64,000 bases of DNA from Petrolisthes cinctipes (GCA_033782935.1 JAWQEG010004836.1:105834-169833), one strand, 5' to 3'. Counted from the first letter of the stretch, positions 57,501-63,929 are shown. Program-made: numbers and translations. Notes: generated by a model not told the origin, from the sequence alone.

Positions 57501-58234
57501 ATAGTTTACTAGTCATTCCGTCTTATTTATCAACGTTTTGTAATCTAAGTTGTAAACCTTATTAACATGTGCTTTATTTTGTTTTCTTTTAGGCGTACGA
57601 GTTGTCAACACTGACGGGGACACAGGTGATGCTACTGGTGGCGAGTGAGACGGGTCATGTGTACACCTTTGCTACTAGGAAACTACAGCCCATGATCACC
57701 TCAGAGGCAGGCAAGGCGTTGATCCAAACTTGTCTCAACAGCCCTGATCCTCCCCAGGCACAACACCACCACGACCAACGCATGTCAGCCACAGGGTTCG
57801 AGGAGACGGAGCTCACCTACGCCGTGGCTGAGGATGAACACAAGGTACGACAGATGATGTACTCCACGCCCATCAACCATATGCACCAGGGCTCTGTACC
57901 CTCACCCTCACACCACGCCGCAGCCGCAGCCGCCGCCGCCGCTGCAGCCCTTCAGACACACCACCATCAGCCTCAATACCACCACCCACACCCACATGCC
58001 CCACCCACACCACACCTTACACCCACATCTACCCACCCAATGAATCATCACCACCCTGGCAGTGACCACCAGGTGGGTTTGCATCAACACTCACACTTAG
58101 TGGCTCCACAAACACCACTACCTTCACACTCACCCTTACCCCCACACTCACCTATGGGTGCATCCTCACCCACTTCACCCTACCCTGCCCTTCACCACCA
58201 CCCACATCACCACATCCCCGCCCACTCAAGGTAG
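34415..58234 (+). CDS. SRF: serum response factor, MADS-box transcription factor
   Basis: Exon 1 is 34415-34837 (141 codons, donor AAG|GTAAAT). Exon 2 starts at 57593 (acceptor TTTTAG) in the same phase and reads to TAG 58232-58234, giving 354 residues in this model. The MADS box runs from about residue 112 (GRVKIKMEFIDNKLRRYTTF) across the junction KK|AYELST to about 169, followed by the SAM-domain block ATRKLQPMITSEAGKALIQT and the conserved MSATGFEETEL. SRF dimers bind CArG DNA in the nucleus and drive cytoskeletal and growth genes with cofactors. Exon 1 has a His/Gln run. Exon 2 has an 11-Ala run (about 57918-57950) and a His/Pro-rich tail. The 3' end is uncertain: CAG|GTGGGT at 58072 (phase 0) and AAG|GTAGGG at 58230 (phase 2) are usable donors, so the true C-terminus may be longer and lie in later exons. 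Confidence 0.95.
35100..37450. other. SRF intron 1, low-repeat first part
   Basis: It is mostly unique-looking AT-rich sequence with few recognisable repeats, unlike the rest of the intron. Regulatory content is possible, but no motif cluster was identified by eye. Confidence 0.4.
37464..37499 (+). repeat. poly(A) run, about 36 bp
   Basis: An almost pure A tract in SRF intron 1, not preceded by a recognisable retrogene. Confidence 0.7.
37733..37946. mobile_element. long hairpin, about 85 bp arms
   Basis: The left arm runs from GTACACACAAG through a poly(A) tract, CTATCGTTACACCTTCTG and CACCACGAATGAAGG to GTTTTTGATAACAG. The right arm is its reverse complement with one or two changes and a longer poly(T). 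The loop is about 45 bp. It looks like a recent foldback miniature element; no target duplication was confirmed. Confidence 0.75.
38190..38225 (+). repeat. short TTAA-element fragment
   Basis: GTCTGTTTTGTCCCATAATT followed by TGGAGGAATCA matches the right-arm core of the TTAA family 3 elements. The rest is lost. Confidence 0.4.
39370..39462 (+). repeat. three imperfect tandem copies, about 32 bp
   Basis: CAGTGTTTATCCAGTGTGT followed by CAGTCA recurs three times in SRF intron 1. Confidence 0.5.
40058..40083 (+). repeat. poly(T) run
   Basis: About 26 T residues, part of a T-rich stretch to 40160. Confidence 0.6.
40460..40960. repeat. microsatellite cluster: (GT)n and (CT)n
   Basis: (GT)n is at about 40465-40485, (CT)n at 40544-40591, (GT)n at 40721-40743 and again at about 40805-40820, and a long (GT)n at 40890-40942. 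The intervening sequence is itself TG-rich up to about 41100. The long ORFs here on both strands come from the repeats, not from genes. Confidence 0.8.
41242..41357. mobile_element. CATCGTA foldback miniature element
   Basis: GCAAGAACATTCGTGG opens and ACCACGGATAGTCTTGC closes, with GTATACGATGACTC and GAGTCATCGTATAC as a perfect inner inverted repeat. Confidence 0.7.
41408..41551 (+). mobile_element. TTAA miniature element, family 2
   Basis: It carries the family 2 pattern GAAAATTGGAGGCTTCTGAT, TATGCCACGAAACAAGCTCC, TTTCGTGGCAATATTTGAAG and CAATTTTCTGACTAC...ACACAGGG. Neither terminal TTAA is intact, and it merges with the G-rich foldback to its right. Confidence 0.65.
41548..41763. mobile_element. 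G-rich/C-rich foldback element
   Basis: The left half is G-rich on the + strand (GGGGG blocks around GACAGGCTT and GTGCGGGAGTAGGGG). The right half is the C-rich inverse, ending CCGCACCCCCTTAA at 41750-41763. The arms are built from about 35 bp sub-repeats. It is related to 46690-46954. Confidence 0.7.
41760..42030 (+). mobile_element. two joined TTAA elements (family 3 piece, family 1)
   Basis: Unit A, 41760-41866, is a truncated family 3 element. Unit B, 41863-42030, is a family 1 element in reverse orientation (AAGGTGGTAATTCTTTTTTG first). TTAAs at 41760, 41863 and 42027 are shared or terminal. Confidence 0.7.
42223..43074. mobile_element. five TTAA elements in an uninterrupted chain
   Basis: Units: 42223-42436 (family 1, reverse, with a T run of about 42 at 42238-42280); 42437-42600 (family 1, forward, after TTAATTAA); 42597-42755 (family 2); 42752-42924 (family 3); 42921-43074 (family 3 type). 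From the second unit on, each junction is one TTAA used by both neighbours. All have the core GATTCCTCC...TAT(G/T)CC...GAAACA and its inverse. Confidence 0.8.
43149..43495 (+). repeat. GA array and three 63 bp units with (CA)n
   Basis: (GA)n at about 43255-43318 is followed by three copies of TTCAACAAAATAGATATTGA each joined to (AC)n, plus a fourth, variant copy before the GA array. Long open frames on both strands here are repeat artefacts. Confidence 0.85.
44021..44048 (+). repeat. poly(T) run
   Basis: About 27 T residues in SRF intron 1. Confidence 0.6.
44286..44453 (+). mobile_element. TTAA miniature element, family 1
   Basis: The left end is CTAA in place of TTAA and the right TTAA is at 44450-44453. 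The inside matches the family, including GGAGCAACTGATTCCTCC and TTTGGAGGAATCAAGGCACT. Confidence 0.7.
44475..44785 (+). repeat. tandem duplication, about 155 bp x 2
   Basis: Both copies contain ATCTTCCCTTA, ATTTCCTTACCTC, GTTTACATATTCTGCCCATT, TATGTCATCTGAGCTGGTAA and GAAAGATTGTATCATGTC, in the same order and with few differences. Confidence 0.8.
44864..45082. mobile_element. long hairpin, about 90 bp arms
   Basis: The ends are GTACAGTTGCCCACA and its inverse. The arms continue through GAAGCTGGTA, CGTTACTTGTGAG and GTAGTTTGTTGACA(A/G)GCAG and meet around AATAATATT. It is almost a perfect palindrome, probably a young foldback miniature element. Confidence 0.8.
45204..45427. mobile_element. 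Tc1/mariner-like miniature element
   Basis: The inverted ends are TACAGTCGGCCTCAG(G/A)AATT with the right copy complementary, framed by TA at 45204-45205 and 45426-45427. The CAGT start and TA duplication are typical of Tc1/mariner elements. There is no transposase, only about 220 bp. Confidence 0.75.
45478..45730 (+). repeat. three tandem copies, about 85 bp, with (ATT)n
   Basis: The unit GAATCGCCTACAAGAATTAG, then CATTATTATT, GGGTATTC and ATAGTTTATAATTTAGCAAA is repeated three times. The second copy has an (ATT)n of about 11 units (45586-45623). Confidence 0.75.
45925..46220 (+). repeat. (GT)n runs with AAATGGGG and CTCCCTTCT spacers
   Basis: Four GT runs (about 45933-45961, 46024-46039, 46101-46116, 46196-46216) are each preceded by ACCTCCCTTCT, and two are followed by AAATGGGG-rich sequence. 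This is a small tandem array of a composite unit. Confidence 0.75.
46213..46500 (+). repeat. three tandem copies around GGAAGAGGAAGC
   Basis: GTTGGGGAAGGAAGAGGAAG, then CATTACACTGTAGCATCTGT and a GTATAATCTT end recur three times (about 46217, 46291, 46395). The last two also share a GGTGAGGTCCCTACGAAA block. Confidence 0.75.
46690..47117 (+). mobile_element. G/C-rich foldback joined to TTAA family 1 element
   Basis: Unit 1, 46690-46954: TTAAGGGGGTGCGGGAGTAG opens and its inverse closes. The C-rich arm repeats AAGCCTGTCCCCTACTCCCG several times. Unit 2, 46951-47117: a family 1 element whose right TTAA has become TTAT. The TTAA at 46951 is shared. Confidence 0.75.
47497..47545 (+). repeat. (TTA)n run
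   Basis: About 14 TTA units with a T-rich end. A separate (TTTA)n run is at about 47628-47656. Confidence 0.8.
47694..47859 (+). mobile_element. TTAA miniature element, family 2
   Basis: TTAAGGACCCTGTG opens (47694) and AGGGTCCCTTAA closes (47859). Inside are CTTCTGATTCCTCCTGACCA, GCCACGAAACAAGCTCCTTC and the inverse TTTCGTGGCAATATTTGAAG. It is a clear family 2 copy with matching ends. Confidence 0.8.
48097..48213 (+). repeat. (GT)n and (CT)n microsatellites
   Basis: (GT)n is at 48098-48118 and (CT)n at about 48170-48213. Confidence 0.8.
48351..48567 (+). mobile_element. miniature element with 43 bp ends, copy 1
   Basis: The ends are TACAGCCACAATCAAATATC continuing through CACCGACACTTTCCTTCCAT, and an exact-looking inverse. 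The internal part has CAACTCAACCCCCTCAAT and GAGGTGCTGCAAAATC. Confidence 0.75.
48713..48930 (-). mobile_element. miniature element with 43 bp ends, copy 2 (inverted)
   Basis: It has the same terminal repeats as 48351-48567, but the internal sequence runs the other way (GATTTTGCAGCACCTC before TTGAGGGGGTTGAGTTGACG). The two copies are separated by about 145 bp. Confidence 0.75.
49009..49099 (+). mobile_element. short hybrid TTAA element (family 1 end, family 2 half)
   Basis: It opens TTAAGGGGGTAATTTACTTT like family 1, then switches at GTGTTTCGTGGCAATATTTG to the family 2 right half, and closes GGTACCTTAA. It is 91 bp in all. Confidence 0.65.
49455..49510 (+). repeat. short tandem GTGTGGCTGGCT array
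   Basis: The 12 bp unit GTGTGGCTGGCT is repeated about four times, followed by (GCTT)n. Confidence 0.6.
49793..50122 (+). mobile_element. TTAA family 1 and family 2 elements sharing one TTAA
   Basis: Family 1 is 49793-49953, a near-consensus copy. Family 2 is 49950-50122, with ends TTAAGGACCCT and AGGGTCCCTTAA. The TTAA at 49950-49953 is common to both. Confidence 0.8.
50278..50740 (+). repeat. minisatellite, about 28 bp unit
   Basis: The unit is close to CCCTTACCCACTCCATAACA then CTATTCCA, with variants (CTCACTGACA, CTTCATAACA). There are roughly 15 units. Confidence 0.85.
50990..51075 (+). repeat. C-rich/CT-rich tract
   Basis: Runs of CCCCCC separated by T or A. The opposite strand is strongly G-rich. 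Confidence 0.7.
51264..51538 (+). repeat. (GA)n arrays interrupted by a 42 bp unit
   Basis: Three (GA)n blocks are separated by two identical copies of AACTAGGGGGGCAGGCAGGT followed by ATGGGTTAGATAGGCCTG. The higher-order unit is about 110 bp. Confidence 0.85.
51590..51946 (+). mobile_element. TTAA family 1 element carrying a nested TA element
   Basis: The host runs from TTAA 51590 to TTAA 51943-51946. It is interrupted at 51743-51912 by a 168 bp element with TA at both sides and inverted ends TACACTCATAATCCAAAATA / its inverse near TTTTGAATTGCGAGTGTA. Without the insert, host sequence ...CTAATGTA and CTGGTTACCAAAAG rejoin to the family pattern. Confidence 0.75.
51943..52113 (+). mobile_element. 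TTAA miniature element, family 2
   Basis: TTAAGGCCCCTGTGATCGTG opens and CAGGGTCCCTTAA closes. It shares its left TTAA with the preceding family 1 host. Confidence 0.75.
52183..52512. mobile_element. two family 1 elements sharing one TTAA
   Basis: Unit 1 is 52183-52345, forward and near consensus. Unit 2 is 52342-52512, reverse, starting TTAAGGGGAGAGTATACTTT. The shared TTAA is 52342-52345. Confidence 0.75.
52672..53007 (+). mobile_element. family 1 then family 3 element, joint TTAA mutated
   Basis: Family 1 is 52672-52832 and family 3 is 52829-53007 (ends GGGGAGATTCTC and GAATCTCCCC). The shared joint reads TTTA rather than TTAA. The last element abuts the CT-rich minisatellite. Confidence 0.7.
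53040..53698 (+). repeat. 22 bp minisatellite, about 30 units
   Basis: The unit is TTTTCTCCTTCCCGTCCAC plus TCC or TTC. The unit length is 1 modulo 3 and no frame contains a stop, so several 200-245-codon open frames arise on both strands. These are not genes. Confidence 0.95.
53699..54500 (+). repeat. CT-rich, decaying tandem region
   Basis: Long pyrimidine-rich sequence with an imperfect unit around CCTTTCATCTCTCCTCC and CCTTCCTACC. Open frames of up to 282 codons here are composition artefacts. Confidence 0.8.
54779..54901 (+). other. possible alternative first exon of SRF
   Basis: ATG at 54779 opens 41 codons starting MAGLEHTFPGPQ and ending SQAGK, then a good donor AAG|GTGAGG at 54901/54902 in phase 0. 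That is the phase of SRF exon 2, so the junction would read GK|AYELST. The segment is GC-richer and free of repeats, unlike its surroundings. If used, the product would lack the DNA-contacting first half of the MADS box. There is no transcript evidence. Confidence 0.3.
55780..56005 (+). mobile_element. TTAA family 2 element with internal duplication
   Basis: TTAAGGACCCTGTG opens at 55780. The left arm GTATGAGAT(C/T)TGGTGGCTT through CTCCTTCCATATAGGTGT is present twice in tandem (about 70 bp each) before the right arm. The right end is eroded after TTTTCTGACTATA. Confidence 0.7.
56402..56733. mobile_element. family 1 element with another family 1 inserted in it
   Basis: The host left part is 56402-56447 and the host right part resumes after 56621 (GTATTCCAAGCAACAGG). 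The insert, 56448-56617, is a complete reverse-oriented family 1 copy with TTAA at each side; the right side carries TTAATTAA. The host core is cut exactly at its CCTCC-TATTCC segment. Confidence 0.75.
56730..56885 (-). mobile_element. TTAA miniature element, family 2
   Basis: TTAAGGGACCCTGTG opens and CACAGGGTCCCTTAA closes as a perfect 15 bp inverted repeat. It shares TTAA 56730-56733 with the preceding host element. Confidence 0.8.
56965..57065 (+). repeat. two tandem copies, 48 bp
   Basis: CATTTCTTAATCTTATAAAT followed by GACCTGAGTTTGTTTCTCTA and GGACTCGAA occurs twice in a row. Confidence 0.8.
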
Positions 58235-58290
58235 GGGCGCGCCTACAGCCCTCGCCCACACCCTACCGCCGCCTACAACTATACATTCTA

Positions 58291-58487
58291 GCTTGTACAC
58301 AAACACCCACATCCTCAGCCCATCCTTTCCATCGTTGCGAATGTGGTTGAGGACGACGTGGGCGGCGGCGGCGGCGGCGGCGGCTGGCGGCAAACGGCTG
58401 GGGGCGGGATGGAGCCTTCCCTTCCCCCTCCACGCCTTGCCGCGCTGGATGATCTCAGTGTGACTCGTGTGCCATACGTGTACAAGG
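58291..58487 (+). other. possible further SRF exon
   Basis: After an acceptor-like CATTCTAG the frame LVHKHPHPQPILSIVANVVE then DDV, a Gly run and LAALDDLSVTRVPYVYK is open to a donor AAG|GTGGGG at 58487/58488. It needs a phase-0 upstream donor such as CAG|GTGGGT at 58072, not the phase-2 AAG|GTAGGG at 58230. If the phase-2 donor is used, the alternative frame ends at TGA 58461. The composition fits an SRF activation domain, but this is weak evidence. Confidence 0.3.
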
Positions 58488-58499
58488 TGGGGCCGCCCT

Positions 58500-59030
58500 G
58501 CCACTAACACCACTACTACTACTACTACCACTTTGACCTTACCAATATATACCCCTCCATGAACCCTGGTGCCATAGTGACTCCCACACCAGTGCCATAG
58601 TGCCTCCCACCACTCCTCCCCACCAGTGCCATAGTGCCTAACCCCACTCCTCCCCATCAGTGAGTGCCATAGTGCCTAACCCCACTCCACCCCATCAGTG
58701 CCTCATTATAATTATACTGTATAGAAGCAGTGCCTCAGTAGTAGTGGTGACAACAGACGGCGGGGCGACCTCACCACACAACCTGCCCCCGGGGTTGTTG
58801 TTCCTCCATGTGTACTTAGTGAACCAGCCCGCTTTCCGCCCCTCTCTCTCACTCACACACACACACATACATCATCCACTCACCAACCTGCCCCTCACCT
58901 CACTGTGGGGGGGCGCGGGTTGGTGTAGGGGGAGGAGGAGGGGCGGCCAGGTAAGGTGCGGGAGGGCAGGTCAACTTGTGATACCCCGTGGCTGACTGAC
59001 GCAACATTGTGATGATGAATATTTGTGTAG
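58500..59030 (+). repeat. SRF 3' flank: short tandem CCATAGTGCC units, nothing else
   Basis: CACCAGTGCCATAGTGCC-like units recur four times (58565-58700). No gene is supported in the rest. Confidence 0.5.
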
Positions 59031-59101
59031 ATGGATGGTCAGCCGTCACTTTGTTTGCATCTTGTTATTGTTGTTGTTGTGGTTGTAGTTAATGTTGTAG
59101 T

Positions 59102-59274
59102 TGTGTTGCTCCCTCACACACTTTTAGACAAACACACACACACTATACATTTTGCACGCGCACACATTTTGCACGTGTACACATTTGCATACATTTTACA
59201 CACACACACACACACCATACATTTTGCACGCGCACACATTTGCACACATTTTGCACGTGTACACATTTGCATAC

Positions 59275-59335
<61 letters not shown>
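59102..59335 (+). repeat. (CA)n and TTTTGCACGCGCACACA tandem units
   Basis: A unit of about 70 bp with CATTTTGCACGCGCACACAT and GTGTACACATTTGCATACAT is repeated, then (CA)n of about 27 units at 59280-59334. Confidence 0.85.
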
Positions 59336-59336
<1 letters not shown>

Positions 59337-59550
59337 TGGAGTAGCAGGTAAAACTAACGACCAGTGATAACAAGTGGAGTAGAGAGAAAAAAAGGAAGGT
59401 GCCAGTGAAGGCAACTTTACTAGTATAATTATTATGTACTTTCAATAATTTTGTGTAATTTTAATATTACCCGAGTTATATATATAATTATTATTATTAT
59501 TATTATTATTTTGTACAATGAGTTGGTTTTGCCAGGTTTAGTGAAATTAA

Positions 59551-59733
59551 TTAAGGGGGCAATACACTTTTGGTACATTGGAGTTTATCGATTCCTCCAA
59601 AGTATGTCAAGGAAACAACACCACCAGATGAACAAACATAATGGTAACCTGTTGTTGTTGTTGTTGCTTGTGATAGTTTTGGAGGAATCAGTTACTCCAG
59701 ATATACCACCAACACTGTGTACAATCCCTCTTT
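59551..59733 (-). mobile_element. TTAA miniature element, family 1
   Basis: TTAAGGGGGCAATACACTTT opens (59551) and the family core follows, with a (GTT)n expansion in the middle. The right end is worn and runs into the 26 bp satellite. Confidence 0.65.
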
Positions 59734-59734
59734 G

Positions 59735-60170
59735 GTACCCGGTGTTAGTAAAGTTTCATCCGGTGTTAGTAACGTCCCTAATCATCCGGTTTTAGTGTTA
59801 GTAACGTCCCGAATCATCCGGTGTTAGTAAGGTCCCGAATCATCCGGTGTTAGTAAGGTCCCGAATCATCCGGTGTTAGTAAGGTCCCGAATCATCCGGT
59901 GTTAGTGTTAGTAACGTCCCGAATCATCCGGTGTTAGTAAGGTCCCGAATCATCCGGTGTTAGTAAGGTCCCGAATCCTCCGGTGTTAGTAAGGTCCCGA
60001 ATCATCCGGTGTTAGTAACGTCCCGAATCATCCGGTGTTAGTAACGTCCCGAATCATCCGGTGTTAGTAAGGTCCCGAATCATCCGGTGTTAGTAAGGTC
60101 CCGAATCATCCGGTGTTAGTAAGGTCCCGAATCCTCCGGTGTTAGTAACGTCCCGAATCATCCGGTGCTG
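59735..60170 (+). repeat. 26 bp minisatellite, about 16 units
   Basis: The unit is CGGTGTTAGTAA(G/C)GTCCCG then AATCATC. There are two 6-8 bp GTGTTA insertions near 59795 and 59905, a C variant (AATCCTC) at about 59978 and 60133, and a few T changes at the left edge where units are most worn. Confidence 0.9.
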
Positions 60171-60373
60171 CGATTTGGGGTTCAGTAAATAATAATTAAT
60201 AAATAACATGTAGTGAACTAATTACTGTGTTGTGTGTAGGGAACTTAATGAATGGCAATTGACCAGCCTTTATTATTATTATTGTCTCTCTGGCGGCGAT
60301 AGGTCAGTCAGTAGGCAAGGGCAGGTCAAGGGTCAGTAGGGGAGGTCAGGTCAGGGCTGAAACAAGATTATTA

Positions 60374-60378
<5 letters not shown>

Positions 60379-60411
<33 letters not shown>
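60379..60411 (+). repeat. poly(T) run
   Basis: About 32 T residues. Confidence 0.7.
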
Positions 60412-60412
<1 letters not shown>

Positions 60413-60477
60413 TCCCTGATTTCACTGATTGACAAAAGAGTCGAGGAAAAGATTCGGGTGTGAATCAAGAGTACTTA

Positions 60478-61000
60478 CTAAATAGAGTACAACATTTTAA
60501 GTACATTTGAGCCACTTTGGGTACATTTGAGCGCCTTGATTCCTCCAAAGTATACCGGTGTATATGCCAGGAAACAGGACCAGAGTTAAAAAAAAAAAAA
60601 AATACTGGTGGTAGCCTGTTGTTGCTAGGAATAGTTTTTTGGACTTTGGAGGATAGTCAGTGTCTCCAGATTTAATTTACCACCAACGTAATTCTTTTTT
60701 GGTACATTGGAGTGCCTTGATTCCTCCAAAGTATGCTATAGGAAACAGGACCAGAGGGGCAAAGATAATGGTGTTGTGTTGCTTGGAATAGTTTGGAGGA
60801 TTCAGTTACTCCAGAATTACCAACACAAAACTTCCCCCTTAATATAGGACCCTGTGGTGTAGTCAGAAAATTGGAGATAAAAAGAGTCCTTCAAATATTA
60901 CCTCGATACATCATCTATGTGGAAGGAGTTTGTTTCGAGACACAGCTAGGATAACTCAGAAGTCACCAGGTCTCATATACACGATCACAGGGACCCTTAA
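60478..61000. mobile_element. chain of three TTAA elements
   Basis: Family 1 (worn, about 60478-60689), then family 1 reverse (about 60690-60842), then family 2 (60839-61000, ends GGACCCTGTG and CACAGGGACCCTTAA). TTAA 60839 is shared by the last two. Confidence 0.7.
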
Positions 61001-61566
61001 TGTTTACGTTTTTGTGCGTCTTGATTCCCTGAGTGACGACCCTAAACTGTTGTTGGATGTTTGTATTATGTCTGACGTCCCCCTAACCCTACCGCTAACA
61101 ACAACAACAGCCAACAACACTATACCCCTCCCCCCAACTACAACTACCACCACCACCACCACTATACCCCCTCCCAGCCACCTCATCCTCCCCCCTCCCT
61201 GCTGTTTGGGGAGGGGGCGAGAGAGAGAGGGAGAGAGAGTAAATACTGGGAGGGGAAAGGGGAAGGAAGAGGTTAAAGAATATATAGGTACCCGGTATAT
61301 AATTATCTAATATATTATAATAATTATGGTATGCTACGTGCACCCACCACAATAATCCCTTTCCCATCCATCTCCAGAAGGGTCTCGACGCCCCTTCGAT
61401 CCCGAGTCAATCTTCCTCCAAGCTTGCTATCTCTCCCCCATTCTGTGTCCCGTATTCTTTGGCAGTATTTAACCCCAAGCTGTTCCGCTGCCACTAATCT
61501 TATACTGTAATAATTTCATTCAGTGTGTCAGTCAGTCAACCCCCTTCCGTCCCTTCTGTGTGTCAT

Positions 61567-61690
61567 ACGGTTGTAGGTAAGAACATTGGTGGTATTACGA
61601 TGGCTGGCTCTGTAGTATGTCTATATGGAGTCATCGTACCGGTACCCCACACCATCGTCAACACCACGGATATTCTTGCCTACGGCCCAT
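61567..61690. mobile_element. CATCGTA foldback miniature element
   Basis: GTAAGAACATTGGTGG opens and CACCACGGATATTCTTGCC then TACGGCCCA closes, with GGAGTCATCGTACC inside. Confidence 0.7.
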
Positions 61691-61890
61691 AGTGTCAAGC
61701 GGTGGGTGGTGCATGGGTCGACTAGAGGCGCCCCGAGTTAGCGTTAGGTTAGTATGTATGTAACCAAAGTTAGGTGTGGCGGGTGCTCCTGTCCCAACCC
61801 TTCCCTAACCTTCCCCTAACACTCCCCCAACACTTTTCTACCGTCCAATCCCCCAGTCAATTCCTTCAGGTCACTATATAATATCAGCAT

Positions 61891-62051
61891 TTAAGGAATG
61901 AGTATACTTTTGGTACATTAGAGTGCCTTGATTCATCCAAAGTATGCCAGGAAACAGGACCAGATTATCAAAAATAATGGTGGACTGTTGCTGAGAAGAG
62001 TTTGGAGGAATCATTATCTCCACAAATGCTAAGACTGTACCCTCCCTTTAA
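61891..62051 (-). mobile_element. TTAA miniature element, family 1
   Basis: TTAA is at 61891 and 62048. It has the family core in reverse orientation (TTTGGTACATTAGAGTGCC first). Confidence 0.75.
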
Positions 62052-62594
62052 CATCTAACCTGCATTCAACAACTAAGTGAACCAAGTATCCAAACATTTC
62101 CCTGTGGCTTTTTTTAGGTATTTCTACAAACAACAGTATATACACTAAGTAGCCCGAGGGTTAGATTATATTTATATATATAGTATTATACACCTTAGGT
62201 ACATTATAATAGATATACGGTACTCTAGGTAACTCATTATGTTGTAGCTCCATGTAATACTGAGTTCAAAATAATACTGTACAGACGGCTACAGGAATTC
62301 TTACACAGTCTATAATTATGGAAAGAGAGGTCATTATTGTGGAAGTACTGCAATGAATGGTCAACCAAGTGACTCGCTGATTGCAAAACAACAAACAAAC
62401 CTAATAATAATAATGTTGTATTTCAATTACATAGCCTTACATTTTCTATAATCTGTTGTAAACCCTGGAAAATGGTCAATAATATACATGTGGCCCAGTG
62501 TTATATCCTTCTGATGAACCTTTATATAGATGACCTGAGGGGGTTCCTTCTTAGTTACTCTGATCAGGTGTCCAATCACTTCTTATGGCGCATT

Positions 62595-62900
62595 GATGGT
62601 GTTGTGGTTGATTAGACGTTGTTGGTGGTCTTGTTGTGTTGGTGATGATGAGACGTTGGTGGTGCTGTGGTGTTGGTGATGATTAGACGTTGTTGGTGGT
62701 GTTGTGTTGGTGATGATAAGACGTTGTTGGTGGTGTTGTTGTTGTTGTGTTGGGGATTATGGTGTTAAGACGTTGGTGGTGTTGGTGGTGGAGAAGTTGT
62801 GGGTGGTATTGTGTTGGTGATGATTAGAAGTTGGTGGTGTTGCTGTGTTGGTGTTGATGATGAGGCGATCGATGGTGGTGATGGTGTTGGTGTGTTGTGT
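62595..62900 (+). repeat. GTTGGTGGT-rich imperfect satellite
   Basis: Units close to GTTGTGTTGGTGATGATTAG then ACGTTGTTGGTG are repeated about seven times, with indels in multiples of 3. Confidence 0.8.
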
Positions 62901-63060
62901 TGTTAGTTTCGAATGTATGATGTGCCAAAAATAATAATACTTACTAATGATATATTTCTCTTTTTGTGTTGTACATGTTTGTTTGTTATTAATCCACAAC
63001 GACGACGACGACGAGTGATAAGTTTGATATATATAATTAATATCTTGTTGTGTAGTGATG

Positions 63061-63061
<1 letters not shown>

Positions 63062-63099
<38 letters not shown>
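63062..63099 (+). repeat. (GT)n microsatellite
   Basis: About 18 GT units. Confidence 0.85.
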
Positions 63100-63100
<1 letters not shown>

Positions 63101-63240
63101 CAATGATTAATATATAAAAATTTTCCCCGAATAAGGACAGCCACCAAACACAAGTTCTTTCATAACCAAACGTAAACACAACACGTATATAGGGAACCTT
63201 TGGAAAGTGGTGTTGTTATTGTTTTAGTGGGCAGTCAGTC

Positions 63241-63682
63241 TTAAGGGGAGATTCTTTTGTTGGTGAATTGGAAGGTCTCTGATTCCTCCAAACTATGCCA
63301 TGAAACAGATCCCTAATTAGTACTTTTGTTGGTGAATTGGAAGGTCTCTGATTCCTCCAAACTATGCCATGAAACAGATCCCTAATTAGTACTTTTGTTG
63401 GTGAATTGGAAGGTCTCTGATTCCTCCAAACTATGCCATGAAACAGATCCCATATTAGTACTTTTGTTGGTGAATTGGAAGGTCTCTGATTCCTCCAAAC
63501 TATGCCATGAAACAGATCCCATATTAGTACTTCTGTTGGTGAATTGGAAGGTCTCTGATTCCTCCAAACTAAGCCATGAAACACATCCCCTATTAGTCCC
63601 ACTGAGGACGTCTGTTTTCTGACATAGTTAGGAGGAATCACAGACCTTCCAATTCACCAACAAAAAATAATATATATCCCCT
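63241..63682 (+). mobile_element. TTAA family 3 element with five-fold left arm
   Basis: TTAAGGGGAGATTC opens at 63241. The arm GTTGGTGAATTGGAAGGTCT, TGATTCCTCCAAACTATGCC, ATGAAACAGATCCC, TATTAGTACTTT (about 69 bp) is present five times in tandem. One inverted right arm follows, closing near CCCCTTAT at 63677-63684. Confidence 0.8.
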
Positions 63683-63929
63683 TATATTAATAGTGTTCAC
63701 AGGAGAGGTAGACCTGCTAATAGTAGTACCCCAGTTTGTTGTATAAAGTCAGTTTCGTCCCTCTCACTCGTCATCAACAACAAACTGTAAAATAATTATA
63801 AGGAAGATATCTTGTGTTGATACTGTAACGACATGTATATTTTTTATGTATTATTATTCTGAACTATAGTACACTTACGGTCTAAAAGTCTTGCATCATC
63901 TCCAAATGAATGAATGAATGAAACGGCCT

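Noticed and set aside
57602..58234. Separate gene starting at 57602
   Set aside because: This is SRF exon 2: the frame continues upstream to the acceptor at 57592 and completes the MADS box begun in exon 1.
58226..58657. 143-codon frame on the minus strand and 58158-58463 frame on the + strand
   Set aside because: Low-complexity GC-rich shadows of the poly-Ala/Gly coding segment, without splice or domain support.
63241..63600. CRISPR-like array of five repeats
   Set aside because: Units are directly adjacent with no unique spacers, the sequence belongs to a TTAA miniature element, and the genome is eukaryotic.
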